From a virus, in IMG/VR virus record IMGVR_UViG_3300042946_000596, positions 1-27,763 of that record: a stretch of 27,763 bases of DNA, one strand, 5' to 3'. Positions 1-7,596 of this stretch are shown one piece after another. Made by a program: the position numbers and the translations under genes. Under the pieces are notes generated by a model that saw only the letters and a list, made by a program, of their open reading frames with translations, made no database searches and had not been told where the DNA came from. The first letter of the stretch is position 1. Each line of letters starts with the position of its first letter.

Positions 1-1092
1 CGAGCCATCGACATCCTTGAGCTTCCTCTGAAAGAGTCCGCAGACGACATGGCCCTCGCGGTTTCTCGGGCGTCGTCAGAGGCCGCATCGAAGATCAAGG
101 AGGCCCAGGATCAGGTCGCAGAGGCCATCCGGGCTGGAGCGCCGGGGGCGGCGGTCTTCAGCGTCGCAATCGGCAAGACAGCAGAGTCGCTCGCTGCCGC
201 CCAAGACAAGCTTGTTGCGGCCGTCAATGAGAAAGACCCAGAGCAACGACGGGCCATGGTAGAGGCCGCCAAGAAGGACGTCGGCGCACTCTCGCAGGCC
301 ATCGAACAGCAGCTTGAAGCATCCCGAGGCATGATGTTCGGCGGCCTCGGTGTGAAGGGCGGGAGGGGAGGTCAGTTGACCGGAATCCGCCGAGTCGAGG
401 GCGCCGGGTCTGTTCTTGCGGCCTTGGAGGGATCGTCATCGTTTGGCGGCCAGAAGCCGCAGATGGTTGCGGCGCTGAGGTCTCTGATGACTCAGGAGCA
501 GTCGGCGCGATCGGACCTGTCGAGATCCATGACGTTCGGCAACGGCGGGCAGAGAATGCAGGCAGCAATGCGACTGGAACAGGTGCAGCAACAACTCCAG
601 CAGTTCACGGAAGGGCTCCCCGAGGACATCAAGTCCGGCGCCGACGCCGCGAAGGCGGCAACGAAAGAGGCAACAAAGGACGCCAAGACACGCGAGGAGA
701 TGGTCGCGAGGGGTCGAGAACTCCTTGCGTCTCCGAAGCAGAGGGCGATGGAGACATTCCGAAAGGACATGGAAGCGGCGAGCCTCGCGGCGGCAGGCCC
801 CGACCGCGATGCACTCCTCAATTCGTTCGTCAAGAACAGGGCCATGGAGATTGCCCCTGCCCTGGCCGAGCTTGCCAGAGAGCGAGAGCAGGCCATCACC
901 CCAGCCTACTCGCCTGCCCTTATGGCGTCCGACGCATCGACGGCCGAGGGGCAGAAGGAACTCAACCGACTTCTCCGCGGTGAGGACTCCAGCAAAGACA
1001 AGAACCTCGACGAACTGAAGAAGCAAAGCGAATTGCTCTCTGAAATGCTTGAGGTCGCCAAACGCGACCACAACGTAGTCATCGACTTCTAG
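1..1092 (+). CDS. Tail tape-measure protein, C-terminal part (5' truncated)
   Basis: The frame is open from base 1 with no stop before the first ATG at 49, so the gene starts outside the window and 363 residues are visible. The protein is almost entirely helical, rich in Ala, Glu, Gln and Lys, with long heptad-like stretches. It ends in a coiled segment (LDELKKQSELLSEMLEVAK) followed by a short hydrophobic tail, a typical ending for phage tape-measure proteins. It is followed by beta-rich proteins typical of a tail tip. Tape measures set tail length and line the tail tube. The call rests on composition, C-terminal pattern and position rather than a catalytic motif. Another large coiled structural protein is possible. 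Confidence 0.6.
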   Translation, partial: RAIDILELPLKESADDMALAVSRASSEAASKIKEAQDQVAEAIRAGAPGAAVFSVAIGKTAESLAAAQDKLVAAVNEKDPEQRRAMVEAAKKDVGALSQAIEQQLEASRGMMFGGLGVKGGRGGQLTGIRRVEGAGSVLAALEGSSSFGGQKPQMVAALRSLMTQEQSARSDLSRSMTFGNGGQRMQAAMRLEQVQQQLQQFTEGLPEDIKSGADAAKAATKEATKDAKTREEMVARGRELLASPKQRAMETFRKDMEAASLAAAGPDRDALLNSFVKNRAMEIAPALAELAREREQAITPAYSPALMASDASTAEGQKELNRLLRGEDSSKDKNLDELKKQSELLSEMLEVAKRDHNVVIDF

Positions 1093-1106
1093 GAACAAGT
1101 GCGACC

Positions 1107-1475
1107 ATGGCTGACATCACTCTCGGAACGTCCATCTCGATCAACAAGGGACTCCTCTCGGAGTCGGTCTACGTCAGCAACGTGACCGCTGCGATGTCGC
1201 AGACCGGATTCAAGACCACGACCTACACGGTGAACAGCGCCGCGACAACGCTCTCGACGGCGAACCTGAGTTCAGTAGGTTACGCGCTGTTCAGAAACCT
1301 TTCACCAGACACGGCATCAACGATCTCGGTCGCGGCTGTCTTGGGGACAGCCACGATCAGCTTCTCAACGCTTCGCCCCGGAGAGCCGGGAATGCTCCGA
1401 CTGAGCGCTGGAACCGGCTATCAGGCAACGGGGACGGCTGGGGCCATCCTTCGCGTGGACATCACGGAGGGCTGA
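1107..1475 (+). CDS. Small beta-rich tail-region structural protein
   Basis: This 122-residue protein has no family I recognise. It is rich in Thr, Ser, Ala and Gly with alternating hydrophobic residues, as in a beta-sandwich, and has no Cys, signal peptide or membrane helix. It lies 14 nt after the tape-measure gene, with AGGA about 11 nt before the ATG, and 3 nt before the next gene. A beta-rich protein just downstream of a tape measure suggests a tail-tip, distal-tail or tube-associated component. The role comes from position and composition only. Confidence 0.6.
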   Translation: MADITLGTSISINKGLLSESVYVSNVTAAMSQTGFKTTTYTVNSAATTLSTANLSSVGYALFRNLSPDTASTISVAAVLGTATISFSTLRPGEPGMLRLSAGTGYQATGTAGAILRVDITEG

Positions 1476-1478
1476 TCA

Positions 1479-2624
1479 ATGCCTAAGTTCGCAACAGAGC
1501 TTACTCAGGGCCAGTCGTTTTCAAGGACATCCGAGGACGCCGTCCTAGCCGACACAGCTTCGCGGTCGTACAAGGTAATCCTCTCGGCCCCCGGAGAGGT
1601 GTTCGACCCGCAGGCTTTCTGCGGGGTGTTCGTGGGCAGCAGGCACCCGACGAACACCAACCTCACTTGCAGCGACTTCAGTGCGAAGTTCGATGGCGAC
1701 AGCCGGATGGTGGCGATCGTCACCTTCAACTACCGATCGAACCTGTCGATTGCCTCGGCGAACAACCACAAGAACCCCAAGCAAACGCACCCCAAGGAGC
1801 GACCAGCGACATGGACTTCAAGCTCTACGCTCTACGAGGCTCCGGCATATGTCTGGAGGACGATAGCGCAAAACGCAAATGGCGACATCACGTCCTACTC
1901 CGACTGGGGTGTCCCAGGCATCGCCGCAACAGGCGAGCGGTTTGAAGGCGTTACGAACATGGTGTCAATGATCAACTTCAGGATCGTCCAATACGTTGAT
2001 TTCGATCCGATGATGCACCACGCCTACACCCAGTACGTCAACTCTGCTCCAATATCAATTGGAAGCCTGAACTGCAACGTCCACACTTTACTCGTCAAGG
2101 GCGTCGAGGTTGAGCCGCACACAGAGCCATTCATGGGTTCTGTCTGGCAGGGCTACAAGGTCACATACGAGATCGCGTACAAGAAGAATCCCGTGCTGGT
2201 CCCAACTCCGGCAGACAGGTCGGTCCTCTGGCCCATTGAAGTCGGATGGGATCAGCTTCAGCCAGTCGAGGGCTACAAGATCGTCAACTCCGGCCTCGGC
2301 GTGACAGGCGTCGATCAAAACGCCTTAGCTCTCCGGCACGTCAACTGGGTCGTTCAGGAGAGTCCGCTGGCGTATGCCGACAACACGCAGGGCAAAGTTG
2401 TGGCCGCGTGCGTGATGCTCTCCGGCAAGGAGACGGGGCGTATGCAGGCGAGGGCCTCAAGCCCGGTCGCGCTGAACCTCGGTCAGTCGGGGCTTCCAGA
2501 CGGTACGCCACGCGATCTCATCAACACTGTCGGCGGGAAATACCTTTCACCGATCTTGCTTCGCGTTCAGGTGCAGCCAGAAGCCGACTTGTCGGCGGTC
2601 TTCGGTCTTAGGCTACAGGCGTAA
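1479..2624 (+). CDS. Tail/baseplate-like structural protein, 381 aa
   Basis: The 381-residue product is beta-rich with many aromatic and polar residues and no catalytic motif or membrane segment that I can see. It starts 3 nt after the previous stop and ends 2 nt before the next ATG, so it is translated within the tail operon. Size and position between the tape measure and the fibre genes fit a distal tail, baseplate-hub or receptor-binding adaptor protein. I do not recognise a named family; the assignment is positional. Confidence 0.6.
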   Translation: MPKFATELTQGQSFSRTSEDAVLADTASRSYKVILSAPGEVFDPQAFCGVFVGSRHPTNTNLTCSDFSAKFDGDSRMVAIVTFNYRSNLSIASANNHKNPKQTHPKERPATWTSSSTLYEAPAYVWRTIAQNANGDITSYSDWGVPGIAATGERFEGVTNMVSMINFRIVQYVDFDPMMHHAYTQYVNSAPISIGSLNCNVHTLLVKGVEVEPHTEPFMGSVWQGYKVTYEIAYKKNPVLVPTPADRSVLWPIEVGWDQLQPVEGYKIVNSGLGVTGVDQNALALRHVNWVVQESPLAYADNTQGKVVAACVMLSGKETGRMQARASSPVALNLGQSGLPDGTPRDLINTVGGKYLSPILLRVQVQPEADLSAVFGLRLQA

Positions 2625-2626
2625 TC

Positions 2627-3175
2627 ATGCCAGACGGCTACCTCGTCGGCCCCGGCCTTGCCGGGAGAATCCGCGACACAATCCGAACCGTCGATTCTAT
2701 GCAGGCTGGCGAAGGCGAGCCGCCGACACTCTTGCGGACGACGTTCGACGAGCCGACTGGCCCGCCACGCTTCCGCATCGGCACCTTCGGCACCGCGGCC
2801 TGGAGCCTCGGCAGCGCCAACACCGTCACGCTGTCGAACGTCGGCGTCACCGGCTACACGGTCTTGGCGACCAACGTGTTCGGGTCGCTGCCTGCGGCGG
2901 GGTCAACGCAAACGTGTGCCATCGCCAAGGACGGGACGGCGTGGTACTTGATCCAGCCAACTGGACAAAACGCCGTCGGGTATACGTCCTCTGCGTGGGC
3001 AAAGGGAACGACTCAGTCGATACAGATTTACGCCGGAGTGCTAGGCGGCGAGTCGCCCACGGGCACCTACATCACTGCATACAATGGGTTTGCCGCCATC
3101 GGATCGTCAAAGCGAGTGATTATAGCTAGAACGTTTGGAGACAACTGGCACGTCATTTCTGCGGAGTGCTCATGA
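2627..3175 (+). CDS. Tail-region structural protein, 182 aa
   Basis: The 182-residue product begins with a short polar, partly helical stretch (about residues 8-25), then becomes a Gly/Thr/Ser-rich beta domain ending in a Trp-containing strand and a terminal Cys-Ser. It overlaps the next gene by an ATGA junction (ATG 3172, stop 3173-3175), indicating translational coupling. It resembles small tail or fibre-base proteins in composition. No family is recognised. Confidence 0.55.
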   Translation: MPDGYLVGPGLAGRIRDTIRTVDSMQAGEGEPPTLLRTTFDEPTGPPRFRIGTFGTAAWSLGSANTVTLSNVGVTGYTVLATNVFGSLPAAGSTQTCAIAKDGTAWYLIQPTGQNAVGYTSSAWAKGTTQSIQIYAGVLGGESPTGTYITAYNGFAAIGSSKRVIIARTFGDNWHVISAECS

Positions 3176-3996
3176 TGTTCGCCGAGATCGCCGCCAACCC
3201 TGCCGCGTTGCCCCTGTGGGGCGTGTTCGTGTTCGCGGCGCTCATGTATCCGCTGGGGCTGTTGCTGCCTGGGTGCCCGTGTTGCGAAGGGGGTAGCTGC
3301 ACCCAGTGTGGCTTCTTGTATTACGGCTACCAGACTGGGCAATACTCAGATGGGCGGCTGTGCTGCACGGGTGCAATCGCATCCAGCGTAACGCTCAGGC
3401 TCACGAACATAGGGCCGAACACTTCAAGTAAGGTCACGCGCGGAAGCGGGGCTTCGTACACAAAAACGACATCTTCTTTCGCATGCAGTTCAATGGCAGG
3501 CGATTACGTCTTGCCGTTGGTAAGACAGGTTTATGGAGGAAGCTCCACCCAGGAGGCCACATGCCGATGGACAATGATCGTAACCGAAACATGCACCGCC
3601 GGAGGTTCGGCAAACGTGCAGCCCTACGTTTACTACAACAGCCAGCAAACACCGGGCGATGAACTGAGCTTTCCGCAATACTGGCTGTTTCTTACTCAGT
3701 TCGTCTGGAAGATGGCCGGAACGTACAGAGTGCAAACCTGTTCAGGGCATCCAGGCGTTGAATCATGCAATGTCGGCCAAACATGGACGTCTGCTTCGTG
3801 GAAGACAATGGTTGACGTTGGCCCTTCGTTTCCGACGATGCTCCCGAAAATCCTCCTGTCTGAGCAAAGGTGCAATCCTGCCGGAATCGTGTTCGATAAC
3901 AACATCAAGCCATGGGCCGTCCAAGCCTGCGACGTTGGCTTTGGGTTCTTTGGTCCTGGCGAGACAGGCTGCGAGTTCAAAGTGGAGCTTGTCTGA
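3172..3996 (+). CDS. Membrane-anchored Cys-rich protein
   Basis: A single hydrophobic helix at about residues 12-32 is followed at once by a dense Cys cluster (CPCCEGGSCTQCG). The remaining ~230 residues are beta-like and hold ten more Cys, giving 15 in 274 residues. The N-terminus looks like a signal anchor, so the Cys-rich body may be exported and disulfide-bonded, or may bind metal. Start ATG 3172 (or the adjacent ATG 3175) overlaps the upstream stop. The downstream gene starts on the last base of this stop codon (TGATG). Function is unknown; such Cys content is unusual for a virion protein. Confidence 0.65.
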   Translation: MMFAEIAANPAALPLWGVFVFAALMYPLGLLLPGCPCCEGGSCTQCGFLYYGYQTGQYSDGRLCCTGAIASSVTLRLTNIGPNTSSKVTRGSGASYTKTTSSFACSSMAGDYVLPLVRQVYGGSSTQEATCRWTMIVTETCTAGGSANVQPYVYYNSQQTPGDELSFPQYWLFLTQFVWKMAGTYRVQTCSGHPGVESCNVGQTWTSASWKTMVDVGPSFPTMLPKILLSEQRCNPAGIVFDNNIKPWAVQACDVGFGFFGPGETGCEFKVELV

Positions 3997-4301
3997 TGCT
4001 GTGCGACTACTCCCCCGACGACCTTACCTGTCGTGCCTGCGGCCATGTCGCTCTCCGTCTCCCCACCTATCGGGAATGTACGGCGACCCGGATCTACCTC
4101 CCCCGGCCGATGCTCGGGGATGCGCTGGCGAGGCTCCTGACGACCGTCGGGATCACCGAGGCCCGCGTCTCGTCCTGGCTCGGTGGGGCCGACTGCGGCT
4201 GTGCCAGTCGGCGGAAGTGGATGAACAGAGCCGGGGGCCTCGCGGTGGACCGGATCGAGCGGTGGATCAATGCCTTTTCGAGGTTTGCGTTTGGGGGGTA
4301 G
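3996..4301 (+). CDS. Small Cys-rich protein with two possible zinc clusters
   Basis: The 101-residue product starts at the ATG overlapping the previous stop (TGATG). It holds two Cys groups: an N-terminal set (C3, CRAC and a later C) and a central CGC followed by basic residues and an MNR segment. The pattern of a 'LGD...LL..GI' helix followed by 'CGC..R...NR' recurs in small phage proteins of unknown function. Pairing with the upstream Cys-rich membrane protein, with coupled translation, suggests they act together. I make no functional call. Confidence 0.6.
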   Translation: MLCDYSPDDLTCRACGHVALRLPTYRECTATRIYLPRPMLGDALARLLTTVGITEARVSSWLGGADCGCASRRKWMNRAGGLAVDRIERWINAFSRFAFGG

Positions 4302-4350
4302 CCGAGGCTTGCATCGCCGCCGATCGGAAGTCCCAGCAAAAACCCCCATC

Positions 4351-4379
4351 CTGACACCCCCTCGGGGCTGTGGTAAGCT
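4351..4379 (+). promoter_or_regulatory. Sigma70-like promoter upstream of the 4.4-7.3 kb genes
   Basis: CTGACA (4351-4356), a 17-nt spacer, then TAAGCT (4374-4379). A near copy exists at 21008-21036 with the same 17-nt spacer and the same TAAGCTACCCGGCA downstream, supporting a real element. The expected transcription start falls at or next to ATG 4387, which would make that message leaderless. Confidence 0.5.
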
Positions 4380-4386
4380 ACCCGGC

Positions 4387-4593
4387 ATGACAAAGCCGCC
4401 CGAAAAAAGGCTCGATATCGGGGAGTCTGAGGAGGTCTTCGACACCGACGTCGATGGCCTGCCGCAGATGCCGCCGACCGACGACATCGGGTGGCTACGG
4501 ACACCCCAGAGGCCGTCGCGTGAGCGCAAAAGCCAAGCCCCCAAAGCTCCTCGATCTTCTTCAGCGGGAACTCGCAAGCCCCGCAAGACCTAG
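4387..4593 (+). CDS. Small polar protein, possibly read from a leaderless message
   Basis: This 68-residue reading frame is acidic in its first half (several Asp and Glu) and basic/Pro-rich in its second half (SRERKSQ, TRKPRKT). No domain is recognised. No good ribosome binding site precedes ATG 4387, but a promoter's -10 lies 8 nt upstream, consistent with leaderless initiation. It overlaps the next gene by 74 nt in another frame, so part of its C-terminus could be a shadow of that gene. Moderate to low confidence. Confidence 0.4.
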   Translation: MTKPPEKRLDIGESEEVFDTDVDGLPQMPPTDDIGWLRTPQRPSRERKSQAPKAPRSSSAGTRKPRKT

Positions 4594-4783
4594 GTTCCGT
4601 TGGTTCGCGGACCTGCCAGCGGACGTGCAGGCCGACTTTCTGGAGGCCAAGCGGCTATGGCGAGACGGGACGTACAAGGTCACCGCGAACCGAATGGCGA
4701 CAAATCTGGTCGCCGCCGCGAAGCAGATGGGAATCGACCCCCTGCCGTCGAGAACGGCCGCAGCCGACTGGCTGAAAGACTGA
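4520..4783 (+). CDS. Small HTH-like protein upstream of the phosphoesterase
   Basis: The likely start is GTG 4520, about 7 nt after AGAGG; 87 residues. The middle reads FADLPADVQADFLEAKRLW, followed by a helix-turn-helix-like end (TAAADWLKD). Similar 'elP.....el...W..G....a..l...WL' layouts are found in small phage DNA-binding proteins or fused to the N-terminus of phage phosphoesterases, which fits the next gene. DNA binding is inferred only from helix pattern. Confidence 0.55.
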   Translation: MSAKAKPPKLLDLLQRELASPARPRFRWFADLPADVQADFLEAKRLWRDGTYKVTANRMATNLVAAAKQMGIDPLPSRTAAADWLKD

Positions 4784-5919
4784 TCGCCGCCGACCCGACG
4801 ATCCTCGGGCCACCCCAGATCACGACGACGACCGACGGCGACACGAAGACGATCCAGTCGGCGTCGCATGGGATCAGGACCGTTGACGATCTCCTCCGGC
4901 ACATCGAAGCCGATCTCACGAAGTTCGAGGTCGTCGCGAGCGAAGCGACTGTCTGGGAATCTCCCAGCGACGGCGCCAAGGTGCCGCTCTACCGCGTCTG
5001 GGTGAAGCTCCGGCCCCGCGGCGGCCCCGGCGTCCTTGACGCTGTGAAGGCCATGCTCGACGGCGCCGCCGCCTCGATCACCCGCAAGGCCCGCAAGCCG
5101 CACCGCCCCCGCACCGGCGGCGCGTGGCAGGTGCTGGTCGTGGCCGACGTCCACCTCGCCAAGCTCGCCTGGACGCCCTCGACCGGCGAGGCCGACTACG
5201 ACCTCGACATCGCCACCCGGCTCCTCCGCGACACGTCCCACGAACTGGTCGCCAGCGGCGACGCGATCTTCAAGCCGTCCCGAAGGACCGTGGCCTTCCT
5301 CGGAGACTTGTTCCACTTCGACACCCCACACGGCACGACGAGCAGCGGAAACACCTACCTCGACCGCGACTCCCGCATCCAGAAGATGCTCGACGTCGGC
5401 ACCGACGCCCTCCTCGACGTCGTGGCCCGGTCGGCCGAGACCTGTCAGACCGACGTCGTCCTTGTGGCCGGGAATCACGACGAGGCCCTGTCGTGGGCGT
5501 TCCACAAGATGCTCTCGATCCAGTTCGCGAAGGACGAGCGGGTCACGATCGCCAAGAGCTACACCGCCCGTACCTACGCCCATCACGGCGGGACACTCCT
5601 CGGGTTCGCCCACGGCAACCGGGCCAAGAAGAAGCTCCCGCAACTGATGGCCTACGAGCGCCCCGCCCTGTGGGCACAGTGTCCCTACCGGGAATACCAC
5701 ACCGGCCACTTCCACTCCCAGGCGGCCGAGTGGCAGCGGCCCATCGAGACGATCGATTCGGTGGTCGTGCGAACCGCCCCTGCCCTCTGTCCTGCGGATG
5801 AATGGCATTCCGCGAACGGCTTTCTGGGGAGCCGCCGGGCGATGGAGACGTTTTTCTACAGCCACCGCGGGGGCCTCGACGGGATGCTCGTCGCCGGGCC
5901 GGAGGAGGAGGGGAAATGA
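4657..5919 (+). CDS. Calcineurin-like metallophosphoesterase (phage DNA/nucleotide phosphoesterase)
   Basis: All metal-binding motifs of the calcineurin-like phosphoesterase fold are present in order: DVH (D164, H166), GD (216-217), GNHD (272-275) and GHFH (350-353), counted from ATG 4657. An N-terminal region of ~140 residues with a TVDDLLRHIEADL...FEVV...TVWE segment precedes the catalytic domain; this is common in phage members. GGAGG lies 10 nt before ATG 4657, but the first ~40 residues are Arg-rich and overlap the previous gene, so the true start may be internal. The stop overlaps the deaminase start by ATGA. Substrate is unknown: SbcD-like nuclease, nucleotide phosphatase or RNA phosphatase are possible. 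Confidence 0.85.
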   Translation: MARRDVQGHREPNGDKSGRRREADGNRPPAVENGRSRLAERLIAADPTILGPPQITTTTDGDTKTIQSASHGIRTVDDLLRHIEADLTKFEVVASEATVWESPSDGAKVPLYRVWVKLRPRGGPGVLDAVKAMLDGAAASITRKARKPHRPRTGGAWQVLVVADVHLAKLAWTPSTGEADYDLDIATRLLRDTSHELVASGDAIFKPSRRTVAFLGDLFHFDTPHGTTSSGNTYLDRDSRIQKMLDVGTDALLDVVARSAETCQTDVVLVAGNHDEALSWAFHKMLSIQFAKDERVTIAKSYTARTYAHHGGTLLGFAHGNRAKKKLPQLMAYERPALWAQCPYREYHTGHFHSQAAEWQRPIETIDSVVVRTAPALCPADEWHSANGFLGSRRAMETFFYSHRGGLDGMLVAGPEEEGK

Positions 5920-6404
5920 GCGAGGTCAACTACCTGCGGCGAGCGGTTGAGTTCGGGATGGAGCATTCCGACGACCCCCGCACAAAAATCGGCGCAGCCG
6001 TCAAGTTCTCCCCTGCATTGCCGCACTTGGTCTTCGGGGCAAACCGCCTGCCGGAAGGCGTTCGCCTCATTGACGCTCGCATCTCCCAAGAACACAAGGC
6101 CCGCTACATCGAACACGCGGAACGAGACGTCATCTATGCCTGCGCGAGGAGAGGCATTCCGGCTTTTGGCGCTGTCATGTACGCCCCGTGGTTCGCCTGC
6201 TGCTGCTGCGCCAGGGCGATCATCGTCTCCGGCATTCGCGAGGTCGTCGGGCTGGCGAGTCTCCACGCGATGACGCCCGACCGATGGTCCGACGACATCG
6301 CCGCGGCACACCAGATGCTCGCCGAGGCTGGAGTCGGGATGCGGTGGCTCACCGCGAAAATCGGCACGACGATCCTGTTCGACGGCAAGGAGGTGGAGAT
6401 ATGA
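5916..6404 (+). CDS. dCMP deaminase-like zinc deaminase
   Basis: The 162-residue product has the cytidine/deoxycytidylate deaminase signature. HAE (H67, E69) gives one zinc ligand and the proton shuttle. A second motif with C95 and C98 gives the other two ligands, here inside four consecutive Cys instead of the usual PCxxC. The family converts dCMP to dUMP, feeding dTMP synthesis. Start ATG 5916 has a strong GGAGGAGG 5' of it and overlaps the phosphoesterase stop. The stop overlaps the kinase start by ATGA, so phosphoesterase, deaminase and kinase form one coupled nucleotide-metabolism operon. Related deaminases with other substrates cannot be excluded. Confidence 0.8.
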   Translation: MSEVNYLRRAVEFGMEHSDDPRTKIGAAVKFSPALPHLVFGANRLPEGVRLIDARISQEHKARYIEHAERDVIYACARRGIPAFGAVMYAPWFACCCCARAIIVSGIREVVGLASLHAMTPDRWSDDIAAAHQMLAEAGVGMRWLTAKIGTTILFDGKEVEI

Positions 6405-7273
6405 CCCCGACGATCATCGGTCTCTGTGGGGCCGCAAACGCTGGCAAGAACCTCGTCGCGCGGCTCGTCCAGCCCGACGCGACCATCGCCTTCGCAGACC
6501 CCCTCTACGAAGCCCTGTCGGTCATGCTGGGCATCCCGGTAGCTACCCTGCAAGACAGGGAGTTCAAGGAGCAGGTCATCCCCTGGCTGGGGAAGTCGCC
6601 TAGGCAGATGCTCCAGACCCTCGGGACCGAGTGGGGCCGGGGAATGGTGAACCCCGGAATCTGGCTGATCCTGGCCGAGAGGCGAATCGAGGCGGCTGTC
6701 GCGTCGGGGGCGAAGTCGATCGCCATCACCGACGTCCGTTTCGACAACGAAGCAGAACTCATTCGGCGTCTGGGCGGCACCGTCGCCCAAGTCGTCAGGC
6801 CCGGCGCCCCGACGTGCGTAAGGCACTCAAGCGAGGGGGGCATCAGCCGCCACCTGATCGATGTGACCATCGAAAACAAAGGCTCAATCGGCGACCTCCA
6901 CACCGCGGTGCAGTGCCTTCTGATCCTCCGCGAGGCGGCGGGCCAAAATGCTACACTGAAAGATATCACGGAGGGTGACTATCGTGACCGAAGAGTCGAA
7001 GGCTGCGCTGTTTTGAAGTTCGGCACGCAGTTGGGCGTCCCCGTCCTGATCCTGGGGGCGGTCCTGTACATGGCGAGAGAGGCGGGAATCGCCATCTACT
7101 CGTCGGCCGTCGTCCCGCTGGTCGAGGCACACGCGGAGTTCCTTGACGCCACACAGGGGACGCTCAAGGAGATCGGCCACACGCAGAAACAGCAGGCCGA
7201 AACCATGCGTGAAATCGTCGTCGGGCAACGCGAATTGGCAACGATCATCGAGGCGCAACGGGGGGAGAACTGA
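6401..7273 (+). CDS. Deoxynucleoside monophosphate kinase, reading through into a membrane/coiled-coil segment
   Basis: Residues 1-185 match phage dNMP kinases: P-loop GAANAGKN (10-17), the RQMLQTLGTEWGR signature (68-80) and ITDVRFDNEAE (109-119). The enzyme would phosphorylate dNMPs to dNDPs for replication. The frame does not stop at the expected end (about residue 185-195). It continues through a hydrophobic helix (about 211-231) and a coiled coil, to 290 residues. A strong ribosome binding site (GGAGGG 6970-6975) and GTG 6984 lie inside this tail, so the second half probably belongs to a separate gene. Dropping one A at 6945-6948 would end the kinase at TGA 6957. Kinase call high, fusion doubtful. 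Confidence 0.8.
   Translation: MTPTIIGLCGAANAGKNLVARLVQPDATIAFADPLYEALSVMLGIPVATLQDREFKEQVIPWLGKSPRQMLQTLGTEWGRGMVNPGIWLILAERRIEAAVASGAKSIAITDVRFDNEAELIRRLGGTVAQVVRPGAPTCVRHSSEGGISRHLIDVTIENKGSIGDLHTAVQCLLILREAAGQNATLKDITEGDYRDRRVEGCAVLKFGTQLGVPVLILGAVLYMAREAGIAIYSSAVVPLVEAHAEFLDATQGTLKEIGHTQKQQAETMREIVVGQRELATIIEAQRGEN
6984..7273 (+). pseudogene. Small membrane coiled-coil protein, frameshifted near its start
   Basis: GGAGGG (6970-6975) sits 8 nt before GTG 6984, which opens VTEESKAALF and then stops at TGA 7014. The kinase frame carries the continuation LKFGTQLGVPVLILGAVLYM plus a coiled coil of ~45 residues up to 7273. One extra T in the TTTT at 7011-7014 would join both parts into an ~97-residue protein with one membrane helix. 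An extended -10-like TGCTACACT (6949-6957) precedes it. The shape resembles small phage holin- or spanin-like proteins, but no family is recognised. It could instead be the natural tail of the kinase. Confidence 0.45.
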
Positions 7274-7596
7274 TGGCGACAGCCTCCGACGCCCCCGAAG
7301 TCCTCAATCTCTCCTGGCGGCGGGGTGACGAGTTCGGCAAGAACCTCATCTACACCGAGGATCTGACCGGCGCCACCGCCCTGACGACGCTCTACAGCCT
7401 CCGCACGGGGGCTGACGTCACGGCCATGACGACGGTCATCACGGCGGGGGCCACCGCGTCGAGCGTGGCAATCAGCCTCTCCGAGATCCCCTCGGCCGCT
7501 CTTCTCCTCGGCACCTACGGCTGGAGGCAGGTCATCATCGCCGCAGGAAGCGTGCAGAAGACCCGAATCGTCGGCAGGGCCGAGGTGACGCCGTGA
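7273..7596 (+). CDS. Small beta-sandwich protein preceding the tail fibre
   Basis: The 107-residue product contains a DLTGAT...[10 protein letters not shown]...[24 protein letters not shown] pattern: alternating strands ending in 'G.Y.W.v'. This resembles the N-terminal beta-sandwich of baseplate/fibre attachment proteins (BppU-type), often encoded directly before a fibre. It is coupled on both sides: ATG overlaps the upstream stop (TGATG) and its stop overlaps the fibre GTG. It likely helps attach or assemble the fibre. Role inferred from fold pattern and position. Confidence 0.55.
   Translation: MATASDAPEVLNLSWRRGDEFGKNLIYTEDLTGATALTTLYSLRTGADVTAMTTVITAGATASSVAISLSEIPSAALLLGTYGWRQVIIAAGSVQKTRIVGRAEVTP

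Noticed and set aside
725-1018. Alternative plus-strand Arg-rich frame inside the tape-measure gene
   Set aside because: Shadow of the real frame: Arg/Ser/Pro-rich, no start site, wholly inside a well-supported gene.
4561-5865. Long minus-strand reading frame (434 codons) opposite the metallophosphoesterase
   Set aside because: Same shadow composition; the plus strand carries complete catalytic motifs and coupled neighbours.
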